From assembly GCA_017538105.1 (NCBI GenBank), contig JAFYJN010000094.1, positions 43,750 to 107,749 on the forward strand: DNA of 64,000 nucleotides. Direction: 5' to 3'. Position 1 is the first letter of the stretch. Every line of letters begins with the position of its first letter. This document shows, piece by piece, positions 19,046-28,580 of this stretch. The notes under the pieces are model-generated. The model was not told the origin of the DNA. It saw only the letters and a list, made by a program, of their open reading frames with translations, and did no database searches. This DNA is from Prevotella sp. Its GTDB lineage: Bacteria; Bacteroidota; Bacteroidia; Bacteroidales; Bacteroidaceae. The position numbers and the translations under genes were made by a program.

Positions 19046-20112
19046 GCCGTTTCATTCTTTATATAATCAACAATCCACTTGCCCACCTCCTTCGTGCCAT
19101 AATAAGGAGCTCCTTCTACCTGAATCTCCGGAGTTCGGACATTGGCATCGAGGCTGGCATTCACAGCCTGTCGTATGCAGCGGCCTTCGTCAAGGAGTCC
19201 GAAATGCTCATACAGCATGGCAACAGAAAGAATCTGTGCCAATGGGTTGGCAATATTCTGTCCGGTGGCTTGCGGCCATGAACCATGCACAGGCTCGAAA
19301 AGCGGCGTGTGTTCGCCGGTGGAAGCAGAGGGAAGGAGTCCCATGGAACCGGATATGCAACTGCCTTCATCAGTAAGAATGTCACCGAAAGTGTTCTCTG
19401 TCACAATAACATCGAAAAATGTGGGCTCAACAATCATGCGCATGGAAGCGTTATCAACAAACATATAGTCAACAGTGACATCAGGATATAAAGGTTCCAT
19501 TTCTTGAGCCACTTGCCTCCATAAACGACTTGAAGCCAACACATTAGCTTTATCCACTACAGTGAGGTGGTTGCGGCGTTTACGAGCATATTGAAAACCC
19601 ACACGAAGGATGCGTTCCACTTCTGGACGAGTATATTTATTCGTGTCGTAAGCCATGTTGTCGTCCTGATATTTCTCACCGAAATACATGCCACCCGTCA
19701 ATTCACGTATACAGACAAAATCTGCACCATCCACCAGTTCCGGCCTGAGCGGACTCTTATGCAACAGGCAAGGGAATGTCTGTATGGGTCGGATATTGGC
19801 AAACAATCCCAATTTTTTACGCATGGCCAACAGCCCTTGTTCAGGCCGCACCTTGCTCGTAGGGTCATTGTCATATTTAGGGTCACCCACGGCGGCGAAG
19901 AGCACGGCGTCGGCCCACATACAAGTTTGGAACGTCTCTTCTGGGAATGGGTCACCCACTTTGTCAATGGCATCAGCTCCGCAGATGGCATCCTTGTATT
20001 CTACTTGGTGTCCGAACTTGTCGGCCACAGCATTCATGACGGCAATACCCTGTTGCATGATTTCCGGTCCTATGCCATCGCCAGCCAACACGGCTATTTT
20101 AAGATATTTCAT
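19042..20112 (-). CDS. leuB: 3-isopropylmalate dehydrogenase
   Basis: NAD-dependent oxidation and decarboxylation of 3-isopropylmalate in leucine synthesis; the family can also act on beta-methylmalate when citramalate feeds isoleucine synthesis. 356 residues, usual length. Motifs: [13 protein letters not shown] at the N-terminus, [20 protein letters not shown] (about 88-107), [12 protein letters not shown] and [20 protein letters not shown]. It follows the citramalate-synthase-like gene by 38 bases and overlaps the TPR gene. Confidence 0.96.
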   Translation of the reverse strand: MKYLKIAVLAGDGIGPEIMQQGIAVMNAVADKFGHQVEYKDAICGADAIDKVGDPFPEETFQTCMWADAVLFAAVGDPKYDNDPTSKVRPEQGLLAMRKKLGLFANIRPIQTFPCLLHKSPLRPELVDGADFVCIRELTGGMYFGEKYQDDNMAYDTNKYTRPEVERILRVGFQYARKRRNHLTVVDKANVLASSRLWRQVAQEMEPLYPDVTVDYMFVDNASMRMIVEPTFFDVIVTENTFGDILTDEGSCISGSMGLLPSASTGEHTPLFEPVHGSWPQATGQNIANPLAQILSVAMLYEHFGLLDEGRCIRQAVNASLDANVRTPEIQVEGAPYYGTKEVGKWIVDYIKNETA

Positions 20113-20150
20113 GATTGTACTATTTATAAAAATGTAACGTAGGATACGTG

Positions 20151-21716
20151 CTAATTATTGTTTTCCTCAAATATATTCAACATCTTGATAGTAGCCTTGA
20201 TGGCCGCCTCGGTCTGGTCGGCATCGAGGGCACGGGTACGTATGGTCTTGTCGTCATATTGCCATGTGATGACGGTTTGCACCAAGGCATCCGTACGTCC
20301 ACCAGGTGGAATGGTAACAGCGTAATTCTCCAACAAGGGGAATGTGCGGTTAAGGTTTGCTTTGTATATTTTTCTCAATGCTTTGACAAAGGCATCATAT
20401 TGACCATCACCCGTGGAGTCTGCCTCATATTGTCGCCCATTGATCTCCACCTTGATACTGGCTAAAGGTTTCAATCCGTAGGATGTGGTGACCATATAAC
20501 TCAGCAGTATCACCTTTTCTTCTGGAGGAGTGTGCTTGAGCACGTCACTGACGATGTATGGCAGGTCTTCAGGTGTGACAATCTCTTTTCTATCGCCCAA
20601 TTCTGTAATACGTTGTGTCACCTTTCGCGTCTGTTCCGGTGTCAGCTCCAGGCCCATCTCCTGCAAGTTCCTGAGGATATTTGCCCTGCCACTTGTCTTA
20701 CCTAATGCATATTCACGCTTGCGACCGAACCTTTCAGGCATGAGGTCATTGCAATAAAGATTGTCTTTGTTGTCACCATCGGCATGAATGCCCGCCACCT
20801 GGGTGAAAACATTTTCACCGACGATGGGTTTGTTGGGTGCCACGGCAATGCCACTATATTCCTCTACTATTTTACTGGCCATATTGAGCTTGTCTTCACA
20901 GATATTGGTGCGAGCCTTGAAATGGTCTTTCAAGATAACCTGCACACTGGCCAAAGGAGCATTACCACAGCGTTCACCCAGACCGTTGACTGTCACGTGC
21001 AATCCTTTGGCACCGGAAAGCACTGCTGCCAGAGAGTTCGACACTGCAAGATCATAGTCGTTGTGGGCATGGAAATCAAAATGCAACGAAGGATAACGCT
21101 TCACCATTTTTCGAAAATACTCTATCACTTGCAAAGGGTTCATGATGCCGAGTGTATCAGGAAGCATGAAACGGGCAACAGGAGTTTTTGTGATGGCATC
21201 CATCAATTGATATACATATTCTGGTGAATCCTTCATACCGTTGCTCCAATCCTCAAGATAGACGTTGACTGTCATACCTTTTGACGTAGCATATTCCACA
21301 CAGTCCACAACATCGGCAATGTGTTGTTCGGGTGTTTTGCCCAACTGTTGCCTGCAATGGCGCAACGACCCTTTGGCCAAGAGATTCACTGTTTTAGCAC
21401 CGCAATCAGCTATCCAATCCACCGACTGGTGCCCATCGACAAACCCCAGCACTTCCACTTTGTGTAGCATGTCAATACGTGAGGCATAGCGGCAAATCAT
21501 TTTCACCGCATCGGCTTCTCCTTCTGACACCCCCGCCGAACCTACTTCTATTCGGTCAACATTGAGGTCCTTCATCAATGTACGGGCAATCATGAGCTTT
21601 TCATGCGGTAGAAAAGAAACACTATTGGTCTGTTCTCCGTCACGTAGTGTGGAGTCCATGATTTCAATGAAAGGTGCTATGCGTTGATAAGCCTTTATTT
21701 GTTTTTCTTCTCCCAT
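20151..21716 (-). CDS. LeuA-like acyltransferase, probable (R)-citramalate synthase
   Basis: Condenses acetyl-CoA with a 2-oxo acid. 521 residues: catalytic TIM barrel (about 15-300) with [16 protein letters not shown], metal-binding [11 protein letters not shown] and [15 protein letters not shown], then the LeuA dimer (regulatory) domain (about 380-505). The same operon carries a second, canonical leuA, so this divergent copy is more likely to make citramalate from pyruvate for isoleucine; LeuCD and LeuB can process both products. The Ile-rich leader peptide upstream fits this. A second 2-isopropylmalate synthase remains possible. Its start lies 22 bases inside leuD. Confidence 0.75.
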   Translation of the reverse strand: MGEEKQIKAYQRIAPFIEIMDSTLRDGEQTNSVSFLPHEKLMIARTLMKDLNVDRIEVGSAGVSEGEADAVKMICRYASRIDMLHKVEVLGFVDGHQSVDWIADCGAKTVNLLAKGSLRHCRQQLGKTPEQHIADVVDCVEYATSKGMTVNVYLEDWSNGMKDSPEYVYQLMDAITKTPVARFMLPDTLGIMNPLQVIEYFRKMVKRYPSLHFDFHAHNDYDLAVSNSLAAVLSGAKGLHVTVNGLGERCGNAPLASVQVILKDHFKARTNICEDKLNMASKIVEEYSGIAVAPNKPIVGENVFTQVAGIHADGDNKDNLYCNDLMPERFGRKREYALGKTSGRANILRNLQEMGLELTPEQTRKVTQRITELGDRKEIVTPEDLPYIVSDVLKHTPPEEKVILLSYMVTTSYGLKPLASIKVEINGRQYEADSTGDGQYDAFVKALRKIYKANLNRTFPLLENYAVTIPPGGRTDALVQTVITWQYDDKTIRTRALDADQTEAAIKATIKMLNIFEENNN

Positions 21717-22285
21717 TCCTCAATCAGTTGTTTATTGTCGATGAGGTAGTCGATATCGTCAAGTCCATTCATCAGGCAATGTTTCTTATATTCATTAATT
21801 TCGAAATGTTCACTGTGTCCTGTGGCTAAATTGGTCACTCTTTGGTTAGGTAAGTCAACCATCACCTCACTTTTAGGATTGGCTTGTATGGTGTTGAACA
21901 ACTCAGCCAAGAATTCCTCACTGACCACCACAGGAAGGACGAAATTGTTGAGTTCGTTGTTTTTATGGATGTCGGCAAAGAAAGAACTGATAACCACACG
22001 GAAACCATATCCGGCAATGGCCCACGCTGCATGTTCGCGTGACGAACCGGAACCGAAATTCTTTCCTGCCACCAATATACAACCACCATATATGGGATTG
22101 TTAAGCACAAAATCTTTTTTGGGTTCCCCGTTATTGTCATACCGCCAGTCGTAGAACAGTTTATCTCCGAAAGCCTCTTTGTCGGTAGCTTTTAGGTAAC
22201 GGGCCGGTATAATCTGGTCGGTATCGACGTTCTCCAATGGCAGGGGAACGCATGTGCTGGTGATAATATCAAATTTCTGTTTCAT
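21695..22285 (-). CDS. leuD: 3-isopropylmalate dehydratase small subunit
   Basis: Swivelling small subunit of isopropylmalate isomerase. 196 residues. Signature segments: PLENVDTDQIIPARYLK (about 16-32) and ILVAGKNFGSGSSREHAAWA (about 70-89). Works with LeuC encoded directly upstream (three-base gap), and its 3' end overlaps the following synthase gene by 22 bases, indicating tight co-translation. Confidence 0.97.
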   Translation of the reverse strand: MKQKFDIITSTCVPLPLENVDTDQIIPARYLKATDKEAFGDKLFYDWRYDNNGEPKKDFVLNNPIYGGCILVAGKNFGSGSSREHAAWAIAGYGFRVVISSFFADIHKNNELNNFVLPVVVSEEFLAELFNTIQANPKSEVMVDLPNQRVTNLATGHSEHFEINEYKKHCLMNGLDDIDYLIDNKQLIEEWEKKNK

Positions 22286-22288
22286 AAC

Positions 22289-23683
22289 TCAGAGAAATAT
22301 TCTTGGGTCAGTTATTTTACCTGTTATCGCTGAGGCAGCCGCCACAAGAGGCGATGCCAGAAGTGTACGTGCTCCCGGTCCTTGTCGGCCTTCGAAATTA
22401 CGGTTACTTGTCGCCACGCAATATTTACCTGCCGGTACTTTGTCGTCGTTCATGGCCAAACATGCCGAACAACCTGGCTGGCGCAGTTCAAATCCAGCTT
22501 CATGGAGAATGTCGTTTATCCCCTCGTCACATATCTGACGATAGACAGCCCAGCTTCCCGGAACAAGCCATGCTACTACATCTTCGGCTTTTGTCCTACC
22601 TTTGACAATGCTGGCAAAAGCCCTGAAATCTTCTATGCGCCCATTGGTACATGCTCCAAGGAAGACATAGTCAACAGGTTTTCCTAACAGTTGTTCGTCG
22701 GGTTCAAATCCCATGTATTTCAGTGCTTTCAGGAAAGAAGGTTTTGCCGACTCCTGGATGCTGTCGAGAGATGGAATGTTATCCGTGATGCCTATACCCA
22801 TCCCGGGATTGGTACCGTAAGTGATACGTGGTTTGATATCTGCTGCATTGAATGACAATTCCTTGTCGAAAACTGCATCATCGCCACTGCGAAGGGTTTT
22901 CCAATACTCCACAGCCCTGTCCCACTCCTCACCTTTAGGAGCGAAGGGTTTATCTTTCAGATAGGCAAACGTTGTATCATCGGGTGCTACAAAGCCTCCT
23001 CGAGCACCCATCTCAATGGAGAGGTTACAGAGAGTCAGCCTACCCTCCATACTCATGTTAGTGACGACGGAACCCGCATATTCCACGAAATAGCCCGTGG
23101 CCCCCGATGTGGTTAGTTGGGCCATCAGGTATAACGCCACATCCTTGGCAACAACGCCAGGCTGTAAGGTGCCATCGATGGTGATACGCATGGATTTCGG
23201 CTTCTGTTGCAGGATACACTGTGAAGCCATGACCATCTCCACTTCAGAAGTTCCTATGCCGAAAGCTACGGCTCCCACAGCACCATGTGTCGATGTATGA
23301 GAGTCTCCGCAGACAATGGTCATCCCAGGCAGGGACAACCCTTTTTCCGGTCCTACCACATGAATAATACCATTATCGGGCGTCATCATACCATAATGCG
23401 TAAGTCCAAACTCCTTGCAGTTTCGCTCCAACGTTTCCACCTGTTTCCTTGATACAGGGTCTTCAATGGGCTTGTCTTGGTCATGGGTCGGAGTGTTATG
23501 GTCGGGCATACAGATAATCTGATTCGGTCGGAAACACTTCAGCCCTCGTGCCCTCATACCTTCAAAAGCCTGTGGAGAGGTCACCTCATGACAGTAAAGC
23601 CTGTCGATATACAGTTGTGTGGGACCGTCAGGGATATTATTCACCACATGTTTATCCCATATTTTGTCGAAAAGCGTATTCAT
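22289..23683 (-). CDS. leuC: 3-isopropylmalate dehydratase large subunit
   Basis: Aconitase-family 4Fe-4S subunit that interconverts 2- and 3-isopropylmalate (and citramalate to beta-methylmalate). 464 residues. Fe-S ligand motifs: [13 protein letters not shown] (about 341) and [13 protein letters not shown] (about 400); substrate segment [15 protein letters not shown] at about 130. Five bases after leuA. Confidence 0.97.
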   Translation of the reverse strand: MNTLFDKIWDKHVVNNIPDGPTQLYIDRLYCHEVTSPQAFEGMRARGLKCFRPNQIICMPDHNTPTHDQDKPIEDPVSRKQVETLERNCKEFGLTHYGMMTPDNGIIHVVGPEKGLSLPGMTIVCGDSHTSTHGAVGAVAFGIGTSEVEMVMASQCILQQKPKSMRITIDGTLQPGVVAKDVALYLMAQLTTSGATGYFVEYAGSVVTNMSMEGRLTLCNLSIEMGARGGFVAPDDTTFAYLKDKPFAPKGEEWDRAVEYWKTLRSGDDAVFDKELSFNAADIKPRITYGTNPGMGIGITDNIPSLDSIQESAKPSFLKALKYMGFEPDEQLLGKPVDYVFLGACTNGRIEDFRAFASIVKGRTKAEDVVAWLVPGSWAVYRQICDEGINDILHEAGFELRQPGCSACLAMNDDKVPAGKYCVATSNRNFEGRQGPGARTLLASPLVAAASAITGKITDPRIFL

Positions 23684-23688
23684 CGTTT

Positions 23689-25188
23689 TCAGTTTTTGAA
23701 TTTATTGATACAGTCGAGATAAGCCTCTACCGATGCCGTGACGATGTCGGTATTGGCACCGAAGCCATAGTACAGGCTACCATTATATTCCACCTGCATG
23801 TGTACCTTACCTACATCATCAGAACCTTTGGAGATAGCCTGAATGGTAAATTCCCGTATGGTCATCTTTTTCTGGATGATTTTCTTCATTGCCTTGATGG
23901 CAGCATCTACAGGACCGTTACCCGTCGAAGCCTCCTCGAATTTCTGTCCGCTGATGTCGAGGCCGATACTTGCCACACTCTTCACGCCCATGCCTGTGGT
24001 CACTTGCAGGAAGTCGAGTTTCACAGCATGCGATTCGGCAGTATCAGCACCGGCAAGCATCAGGATGTCGTCGTCGGTAATCTCTTTTTTGCTGTCGGCC
24101 AGTTTTAGGAACTTCTCGTATATTTTGTCCACTTTGGCCTCGTTTTGCACATTTACGCCCAATACGCCCAGACGGTATTTCAGTGCCGCCCGTCCTGAGC
24201 GGGCTGTCAGAACGATGGAATTTTCGTCGATGCCCACATCTTTGGGGTTCATAATTTCATAAGTTGACACATTCTTAAGCACACCGTCCTGATGAATGCC
24301 ACTGGAATGTGCGAACGCATTGCGGCCTACAATCGCTTTATTAGGCTGTACGGGCATGTTCATCAACCCCGAGACCATCCTGCTGAGAGGATATATTTTC
24401 ATCGTGTTGATATTCGTCTCAATATCCAGTTGCTTATGACACTTCATAATCATAGCAATCTCCTCGAGTGATGTGTTTCCCGCTCTTTCTCCGATACCGT
24501 TTACTGTCACTTCCACTTGTCGTGCCCCATTCATTACTCCGCTCAACGAATTGGCCGTTGCCATGCCGAGGTCGTTGTGACAGTGGGTGGAAATGATGGC
24601 TTTATCTATGACGTCAACATGTTCCTTCAAGTATTTAATTTTCTCTCCATATTCATCAGGCAGACAATAACCTGTCGTGTCGGGAATGTTCACCACAGTG
24701 GCACCTGCCTTGATTACCGCTTCCACCACCTTGGCAAGGTATTCATTATCGGTGCGGCCAGCGTCTTCGGCATAAAATTCCACGTCTTCCACATATTTCT
24801 TGGCATATTTAACGGCGGCAACAGCTCTTTCAATAATTTCCTCGCGTGTGGAATTGAACTTGTATTTAATGTGCAAGTCACTGGTGCCAATACCTGTATG
24901 AATGCGTTTGTGTTTGGCGTATTGAAGAGATTCTGCTGCCAGGTCGATATCTTTCTCCACGGCACGTGTCAATGCGCAAATAGTAGGCCACGTTACTGCT
25001 TTGGAAATCTCTATTACCGAATGGAAATCGCCGGGGCTGGAGATAGGGAATCCCGCTTCGATTACGTCAACGCCCAATAGTTCCAGTTGTTTGGCCACTT
25101 CAATTTTCTCCACCGTGTTAAGTTGGCATCCGGGAACCTGTTCGCCGTCGCGCAATGTGGTGTCGAAGATGTACAATTTTTCTGCCAT
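23689..25188 (-). CDS. leuA: 2-isopropylmalate synthase
   Basis: First committed step of leucine synthesis: acetyl-CoA plus 2-oxoisovalerate. 499 residues. Barrel motifs [16 protein letters not shown] at the N-terminus, [16 protein letters not shown] (about 200) and [17 protein letters not shown]; LeuA regulatory domain in the last 120 residues, expected to give leucine feedback. First gene of leuA-leuC-leuD-synthase-leuB-TPR. The region just upstream contains a promoter, a leader peptide and a terminator-like hairpin ending 17 bases before the ATG, so control by attenuation is likely. Confidence 0.97.
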   Translation of the reverse strand: MAEKLYIFDTTLRDGEQVPGCQLNTVEKIEVAKQLELLGVDVIEAGFPISSPGDFHSVIEISKAVTWPTICALTRAVEKDIDLAAESLQYAKHKRIHTGIGTSDLHIKYKFNSTREEIIERAVAAVKYAKKYVEDVEFYAEDAGRTDNEYLAKVVEAVIKAGATVVNIPDTTGYCLPDEYGEKIKYLKEHVDVIDKAIISTHCHNDLGMATANSLSGVMNGARQVEVTVNGIGERAGNTSLEEIAMIMKCHKQLDIETNINTMKIYPLSRMVSGLMNMPVQPNKAIVGRNAFAHSSGIHQDGVLKNVSTYEIMNPKDVGIDENSIVLTARSGRAALKYRLGVLGVNVQNEAKVDKIYEKFLKLADSKKEITDDDILMLAGADTAESHAVKLDFLQVTTGMGVKSVASIGLDISGQKFEEASTGNGPVDAAIKAMKKIIQKKMTIREFTIQAISKGSDDVGKVHMQVEYNGSLYYGFGANTDIVTASVEAYLDCINKFKN

Positions 25189-25198
25189 AGTCTAAATT

Positions 25199-25240
25199 AA
25201 AAAACTTGACCTTTCTCACATGGAAGTGGGAAAGGTCAAG
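25199..25240 (-). terminator. Leader terminator (attenuator) of the leu operon
   Basis: On the minus strand a hairpin with 15-base arms (25240-25226 and 25219-25205, one C-A mismatch, TTCCAT loop) is followed directly by TTTTTT and then, ten bases on, the leuA ATG. Its outer arms are CTTGACCTTTC and GAAAGGTCAAG. This is the form of an intrinsic terminator placed between promoter and first gene. Confidence 0.75.
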
Positions 25241-25281
25241 CCAGTTCAACAATTGTTATATATGCATACCTTATCACTTCC
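25222..25281 (-). promoter_or_regulatory. Candidate antiterminator pairing in the leu leader
   Basis: GGAAGTGATAAGG (25281-25269 on the minus strand), at the end of the leader peptide frame, can pair with CCTTTCCCACTTCC (25235-25222), which holds most of the terminator's 5' arm and loop: seven plus four base pairs around a small internal loop. The two structures are mutually exclusive. No folding calculation was run. Confidence 0.6.
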
Positions 25282-25342
25282 GAGGTGCTTTACGCAGTCG
25301 GATTTGTAGTGAGGCAATAATAATGTTTGTAATTGGAGTCAT
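25274..25342 (-). CDS. Ile/Leu-rich leader peptide of the leu operon
   Basis: A 22-codon frame from ATG to TGA starting about 25 bases downstream of the -7 box. It contains ITNIIIASLQIRL, with three consecutive isoleucine codons (ATT ATT ATT), two further Ile and two Leu codons. The stop codon lies inside the candidate antiterminator strand. A ribosome stalled at the Ile/Leu codons would leave that strand free to pair with the terminator arm, allowing readthrough into leuA. This is inference from layout; there is no homology evidence for the peptide itself. Confidence 0.65.
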   Translation of the reverse strand: MTPITNIIIASLQIRLRKAPRK

Positions 25343-25366
25343 TGATACTGTCTTTAAAATCGCCTG

Positions 25367-25398
25367 CAAAATTATAACAAAAATTCTATTCCCGCAAA
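25367..25398 (-). promoter_or_regulatory. Promoter of the leu operon
   Basis: On the minus strand TTTG (25398-25395), 20 bases, then TAATTTTG (25374-25367): a full match to the Bacteroidetes consensus. Start of transcription predicted near 25360, giving a leader of about 170 bases. Confidence 0.75.
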
Positions 25399-25454
25399 CA
25401 AATTGCAAGAATTTTTTCAAAAATAATTACGAATTGACGTTTTTGCAACAATCT

Positions 25455-25871
25455 TCATTTGACTCTATCGAAGTTTTGCACAATGTCAGGATGGTCTTTC
25501 AATGACCAGGTAAGACGTTCAGAAGTAAGTTTTATTATGTCGTATGACTGTTCTTCTGAGTCACCTTCATACATTTCTTTGATAATGGTAATATGTCTAC
25601 CATCTTTACTGAGGATAAATTCGCACTCATATTGACTGTCACCAGCAAACACATCATACACTTCGATAACACAATAACCCGTTCTTTCCGTTTTGGGCGT
25701 AAAAGTATAATAGACATAGCCATCACTGGCAACACCTTCATCATATACTTGTCTCCATTTTCCTGCGAGATATGCAAGGTCGAAGTCATCATCGCCACAT
25801 GAGGAAAAAGAGAAAACAGACAGCATCATGAAAATGATGCTCCCAAATAACATTCTTTTCATTTTTGTCAT
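25455..25871 (-). CDS. Small lipoprotein, lipocalin-like
   Basis: 138 residues. The N-terminus is a lipoprotein signal with the cysteine at about residue 26 (FSFSSCGDDD, the Bacteroidetes-type C followed by acidic residues, which favours surface export). The rest (LAGKWRQVYDEG, VYYTFTPKTERTGYCVIEVY, RLTWSLKDH) resembles small beta-barrel lipocalin-like lipoproteins common in Bacteroides and Prevotella. An internal ATG three codons in is an equally possible start. Function unknown. It ends about 57 bases before the leu promoter, same strand. Confidence 0.65.
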   Translation of the reverse strand: MTKMKRMLFGSIIFMMLSVFSFSSCGDDDFDLAYLAGKWRQVYDEGVASDGYVYYTFTPKTERTGYCVIEVYDVFAGDSQYECEFILSKDGRHITIIKEMYEGDSEEQSYDIIKLTSERLTWSLKDHPDIVQNFDRVK

Positions 25872-25940
25872 TATTGGTTATTGATATAACGCTGTTGAGG
25901 GGTGATAAATTGTCAAAACGACTGTAATTTTGGAATATAA

Positions 25941-26936
25941 TTATTCACAAATAACATACCCACTCTCATTCACGATTTTATCATGTTGTCCTGTGGCGAG
26001 TTGGTAAAACAACTGATAGGCAGTGCTCGATTTATCAACATCGGCACGCACGCTGGCCATCACCTCGGTCACGTAAGGATAGGAACCATTCTTGATGGTC
26101 GATTTGTCGGGCATCACACCGTTTACGCCAATTACCTGTGTACGGTCGTCATTCACAATCGTATCGTAATAGTAGAATGGCGTGTAAGCTATGCCATTTT
26201 CGTCTTGTTCAAGTTGATAATATGGAGACAACATCACGTAGCCCACCATTTCCGGCCAGTCAATCATGGTGAGACCATTCATTACGATCGTTTCCATCTT
26301 TTCCTGACTGCCAGAGTTGGCGTTGCGAATATAGGGATTGATTGTCGCATCATTACCTCCTACTTCTTGCCAGTTTCGTATCTCGCCTGTATAAATCTTC
26401 TGTATCTGTTCTATGGAGAGGTTTCGGACAGGGTTCTTGGGATTGACAATAAAAACGAATGCGTCTTTTGCCACAGGTCGTGAAAGAAGCGTAACTCCCT
26501 TTTCGTTGTCATAGGTCTGTTCATCACGACTGATGCCACGGGCTGTGATGATGATATCATTCTCACCATCTATCAGGCTGACGAAAGAGCCATGAGTATT
26601 ACGGTTTTGCAAAATCTGCTGCAAGGCAGTCTTATCATCGTCTGATAGTTTATACCACAATGGAACGATTCCCCATCTTCCATCAGTTGCAAGGTGCTGA
26701 ATCCATTCACACTCAATACCAAGTAATCGGCACATCAACAGGGTCCGCAGTGGTTCTGTGGAATCAGAGCCATCCATGATGGGTGAATTCTCAAGTGTAA
26801 GTGCCGTGGCAGCTGTAGGCTTTTCCAACTCGGGAACAGGGTCAACAACCACATCGGAATTCTCATCATCGCTGCCACCACATGAAGTGAACGCCAAAAC
26901 TGCAAGAAATGCAAAAGCAAAACTAATTTGTTTCAT
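25941..26936 (-). CDS. PstS-like periplasmic substrate-binding lipoprotein
   Basis: 331 residues. Lipoprotein signal with TSCGGSDDENSD at about 18-30, then a phosphate-binding (PBP-like) fold: LENSPIMDGSDSTEPL resembles the first PstS phosphate loop, and the segments FVFIVNPKNPVRNLSIEQIQ, IYTGEIRNWQEVGG and the SGSQEKME loop are typical of PstS. No ABC transporter permease or ATPase genes accompany it, so it may sense or bind phosphate or another oxyanion at the cell surface rather than feed a local transporter. It lies downstream of the TlpA cluster on the same strand, about 96 bases away. Confidence 0.75.
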   Translation of the reverse strand: MKQISFAFAFLAVLAFTSCGGSDDENSDVVVDPVPELEKPTAATALTLENSPIMDGSDSTEPLRTLLMCRLLGIECEWIQHLATDGRWGIVPLWYKLSDDDKTALQQILQNRNTHGSFVSLIDGENDIIITARGISRDEQTYDNEKGVTLLSRPVAKDAFVFIVNPKNPVRNLSIEQIQKIYTGEIRNWQEVGGNDATINPYIRNANSGSQEKMETIVMNGLTMIDWPEMVGYVMLSPYYQLEQDENGIAYTPFYYYDTIVNDDRTQVIGVNGVMPDKSTIKNGSYPYVTEVMASVRADVDKSSTAYQLFYQLATGQHDKIVNESGYVICE

Positions 26937-27032
26937 TTCAATTCTAATTATATCTGTCTGTCATTTAACTAGCGTTACTAACGGAGATAACGTTCTCTTC
27001 AATTATCTTGCTCACAAGCGACATTCGTTTAT

Positions 27033-28568
27033 TTACTCAACTGATACATTGCGTATGACAAAAGCACCCTCGCCATCGCCCTCTTTGTAGTCGAAGGTGG
27101 TGGGGATGGCGTCGAATGGTTCAAAGGTAAGCGTGAAGTCTGTGAAGAATAGTTTGCCCATAATACCTTCTGTGATTGCAGACGCTTTCAGTTTGGGATA
27201 GCTGTTCTCATCAAGCGTAATGCCATCGGCAGATGTCAATTTATATTTTTTCCCATTAGCTTCAAGATAGGAATCTTTGGCAATGCGGAACCAATAGCCC
27301 TCCTGACCATAGAATCGGAAACTGACGGTGGTTCTACAGGCATCAACATCCACCTTTTGGATAGCAAGTTGGAGGTTGGTTGTGTTATCCTGTTTGGGGC
27401 CGCTGATGGCCTCTGCCATACCCAAGAACCATCCTGCGCCATATCCTGCACCCTTCCAAAGGATGCGTTTGTCGGGCGAAATCAACACATAATAGGGTAT
27501 GGCTTTTATATCGCAATAGCGATTTTCAATGTCGGCTTTGCCCATCTTTCCATCGTTCCAATTCATCCAGGCGATGCTCTTGCTGAAATCGTCCTCTTGC
27601 CAAGCAGAGGGTTTATCCCGATTGATACCGATGATTTCCAGTTTGCCTTGCATCTTATCATAGGCCTCCCTCATCTCTGGCTCTGATATGCGGCAGGGGT
27701 AGCATCCCAGGCTCCAGAAATCGAGTAGCACATATTTGCCGGTCTGACCGAGCACTTCGGCAAGGTGGTGCTTCTGCCCCTGCATATCTATCAATTCAGC
27801 ATCGATGGCCTCTTCACCTACTTGCAAAATATGTGGCGGATAAACCTGAGTGTGTATTTGCGCCAATTCCTCTTCAAACCCTTTTGGCGCACGGGCGGCG
27901 GTGGATGCCTCCAATACCTTTAATTGCTCCATATCAGGGAAGTCCTTAGTATAGTTTCTTGCCATCATAGCCACTCCGTCTAACTCATCGAGCGATGCCG
28001 CATCTACCGGCAAAGAGGGAAGAATGTCCATCGTCTGTTTCAAGTATTTCATATAGACAGGCCTTTCTTCTTCCCACGGAGCATTGGCAAGACTAAGTCG
28101 TAACAACTCTGCCAGCGTGTCATAACCATATTCCGTAATACGGCTGAGTGTCTGCTGTTCGGGGAGTGGACTATCCACTTTCCACAATGGGTAGAGGCAG
28201 TCTGTACCCGTTACTTTCACTTCCACACTGGGCTTTAGCCAGATGGTCATCAGGTGGTTGGGGCATCCTTCTCCCTCAAGGAATAAATAACTCTTCGTGA
28301 GTCCCTCCACGGGAACAGTTAAGGTGAAACGTCCACCCTTCACGGTGTCATTGGCTACGCGTACATTGTCAACCGTTGACTCTGCCACCGTGCCGTCTTT
28401 CAGTGCGGGTGAATATCCCGTGATGGTTGCTGTCTTTTTCTGTGCCTGTCCCGCCATCGTGACGAGGGCAAGCAGTGTGGTGATAATGGATTGCTTGTTA
28501 CATAAAATGCTCACATTCGACCATCTGCAAACAAGTTTGCATGGCTCTCTCTTAATCGCATTTTTCAT
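27033..28568 (-). CDS. Secreted TlpA-like thioredoxin-fold protein 4, with C-terminal extra domain
   Basis: 511 residues. A DUF4369-like beta domain (about 45-140), a helical linker, then a thioredoxin domain (about 255-375) with redox motif CYPC in LDFWSLGCYPCRISE, and a C-terminal domain (about 390-511; FRIAKDSYLEANGKKY) that resembles the N-terminal domain of the gene just upstream. The signal peptide SIITTLLALVTMAGQAQ is preceded by 25 residues absent from its paralogue. At 28503 the sequence reads ATG TAA CAA where the paralogue has ATG AAC AA, so one inserted base has broken the ancestral start, and translation now apparently begins at the upstream ATG. Second gene of a pair, 12 bases after its neighbour. 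Confidence 0.75.
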   Translation of the reverse strand: MKNAIKREPCKLVCRWSNVSILCNKQSIITTLLALVTMAGQAQKKTATITGYSPALKDGTVAESTVDNVRVANDTVKGGRFTLTVPVEGLTKSYLFLEGEGCPNHLMTIWLKPSVEVKVTGTDCLYPLWKVDSPLPEQQTLSRITEYGYDTLAELLRLSLANAPWEEERPVYMKYLKQTMDILPSLPVDAASLDELDGVAMMARNYTKDFPDMEQLKVLEASTAARAPKGFEEELAQIHTQVYPPHILQVGEEAIDAELIDMQGQKHHLAEVLGQTGKYVLLDFWSLGCYPCRISEPEMREAYDKMQGKLEIIGINRDKPSAWQEDDFSKSIAWMNWNDGKMGKADIENRYCDIKAIPYYVLISPDKRILWKGAGYGAGWFLGMAEAISGPKQDNTTNLQLAIQKVDVDACRTTVSFRFYGQEGYWFRIAKDSYLEANGKKYKLTSADGITLDENSYPKLKASAITEGIMGKLFFTDFTLTFEPFDAIPTTFDYKEGDGEGAFVIRNVSVE

Positions 28569-28580
28569 ATTCGTATTGTT

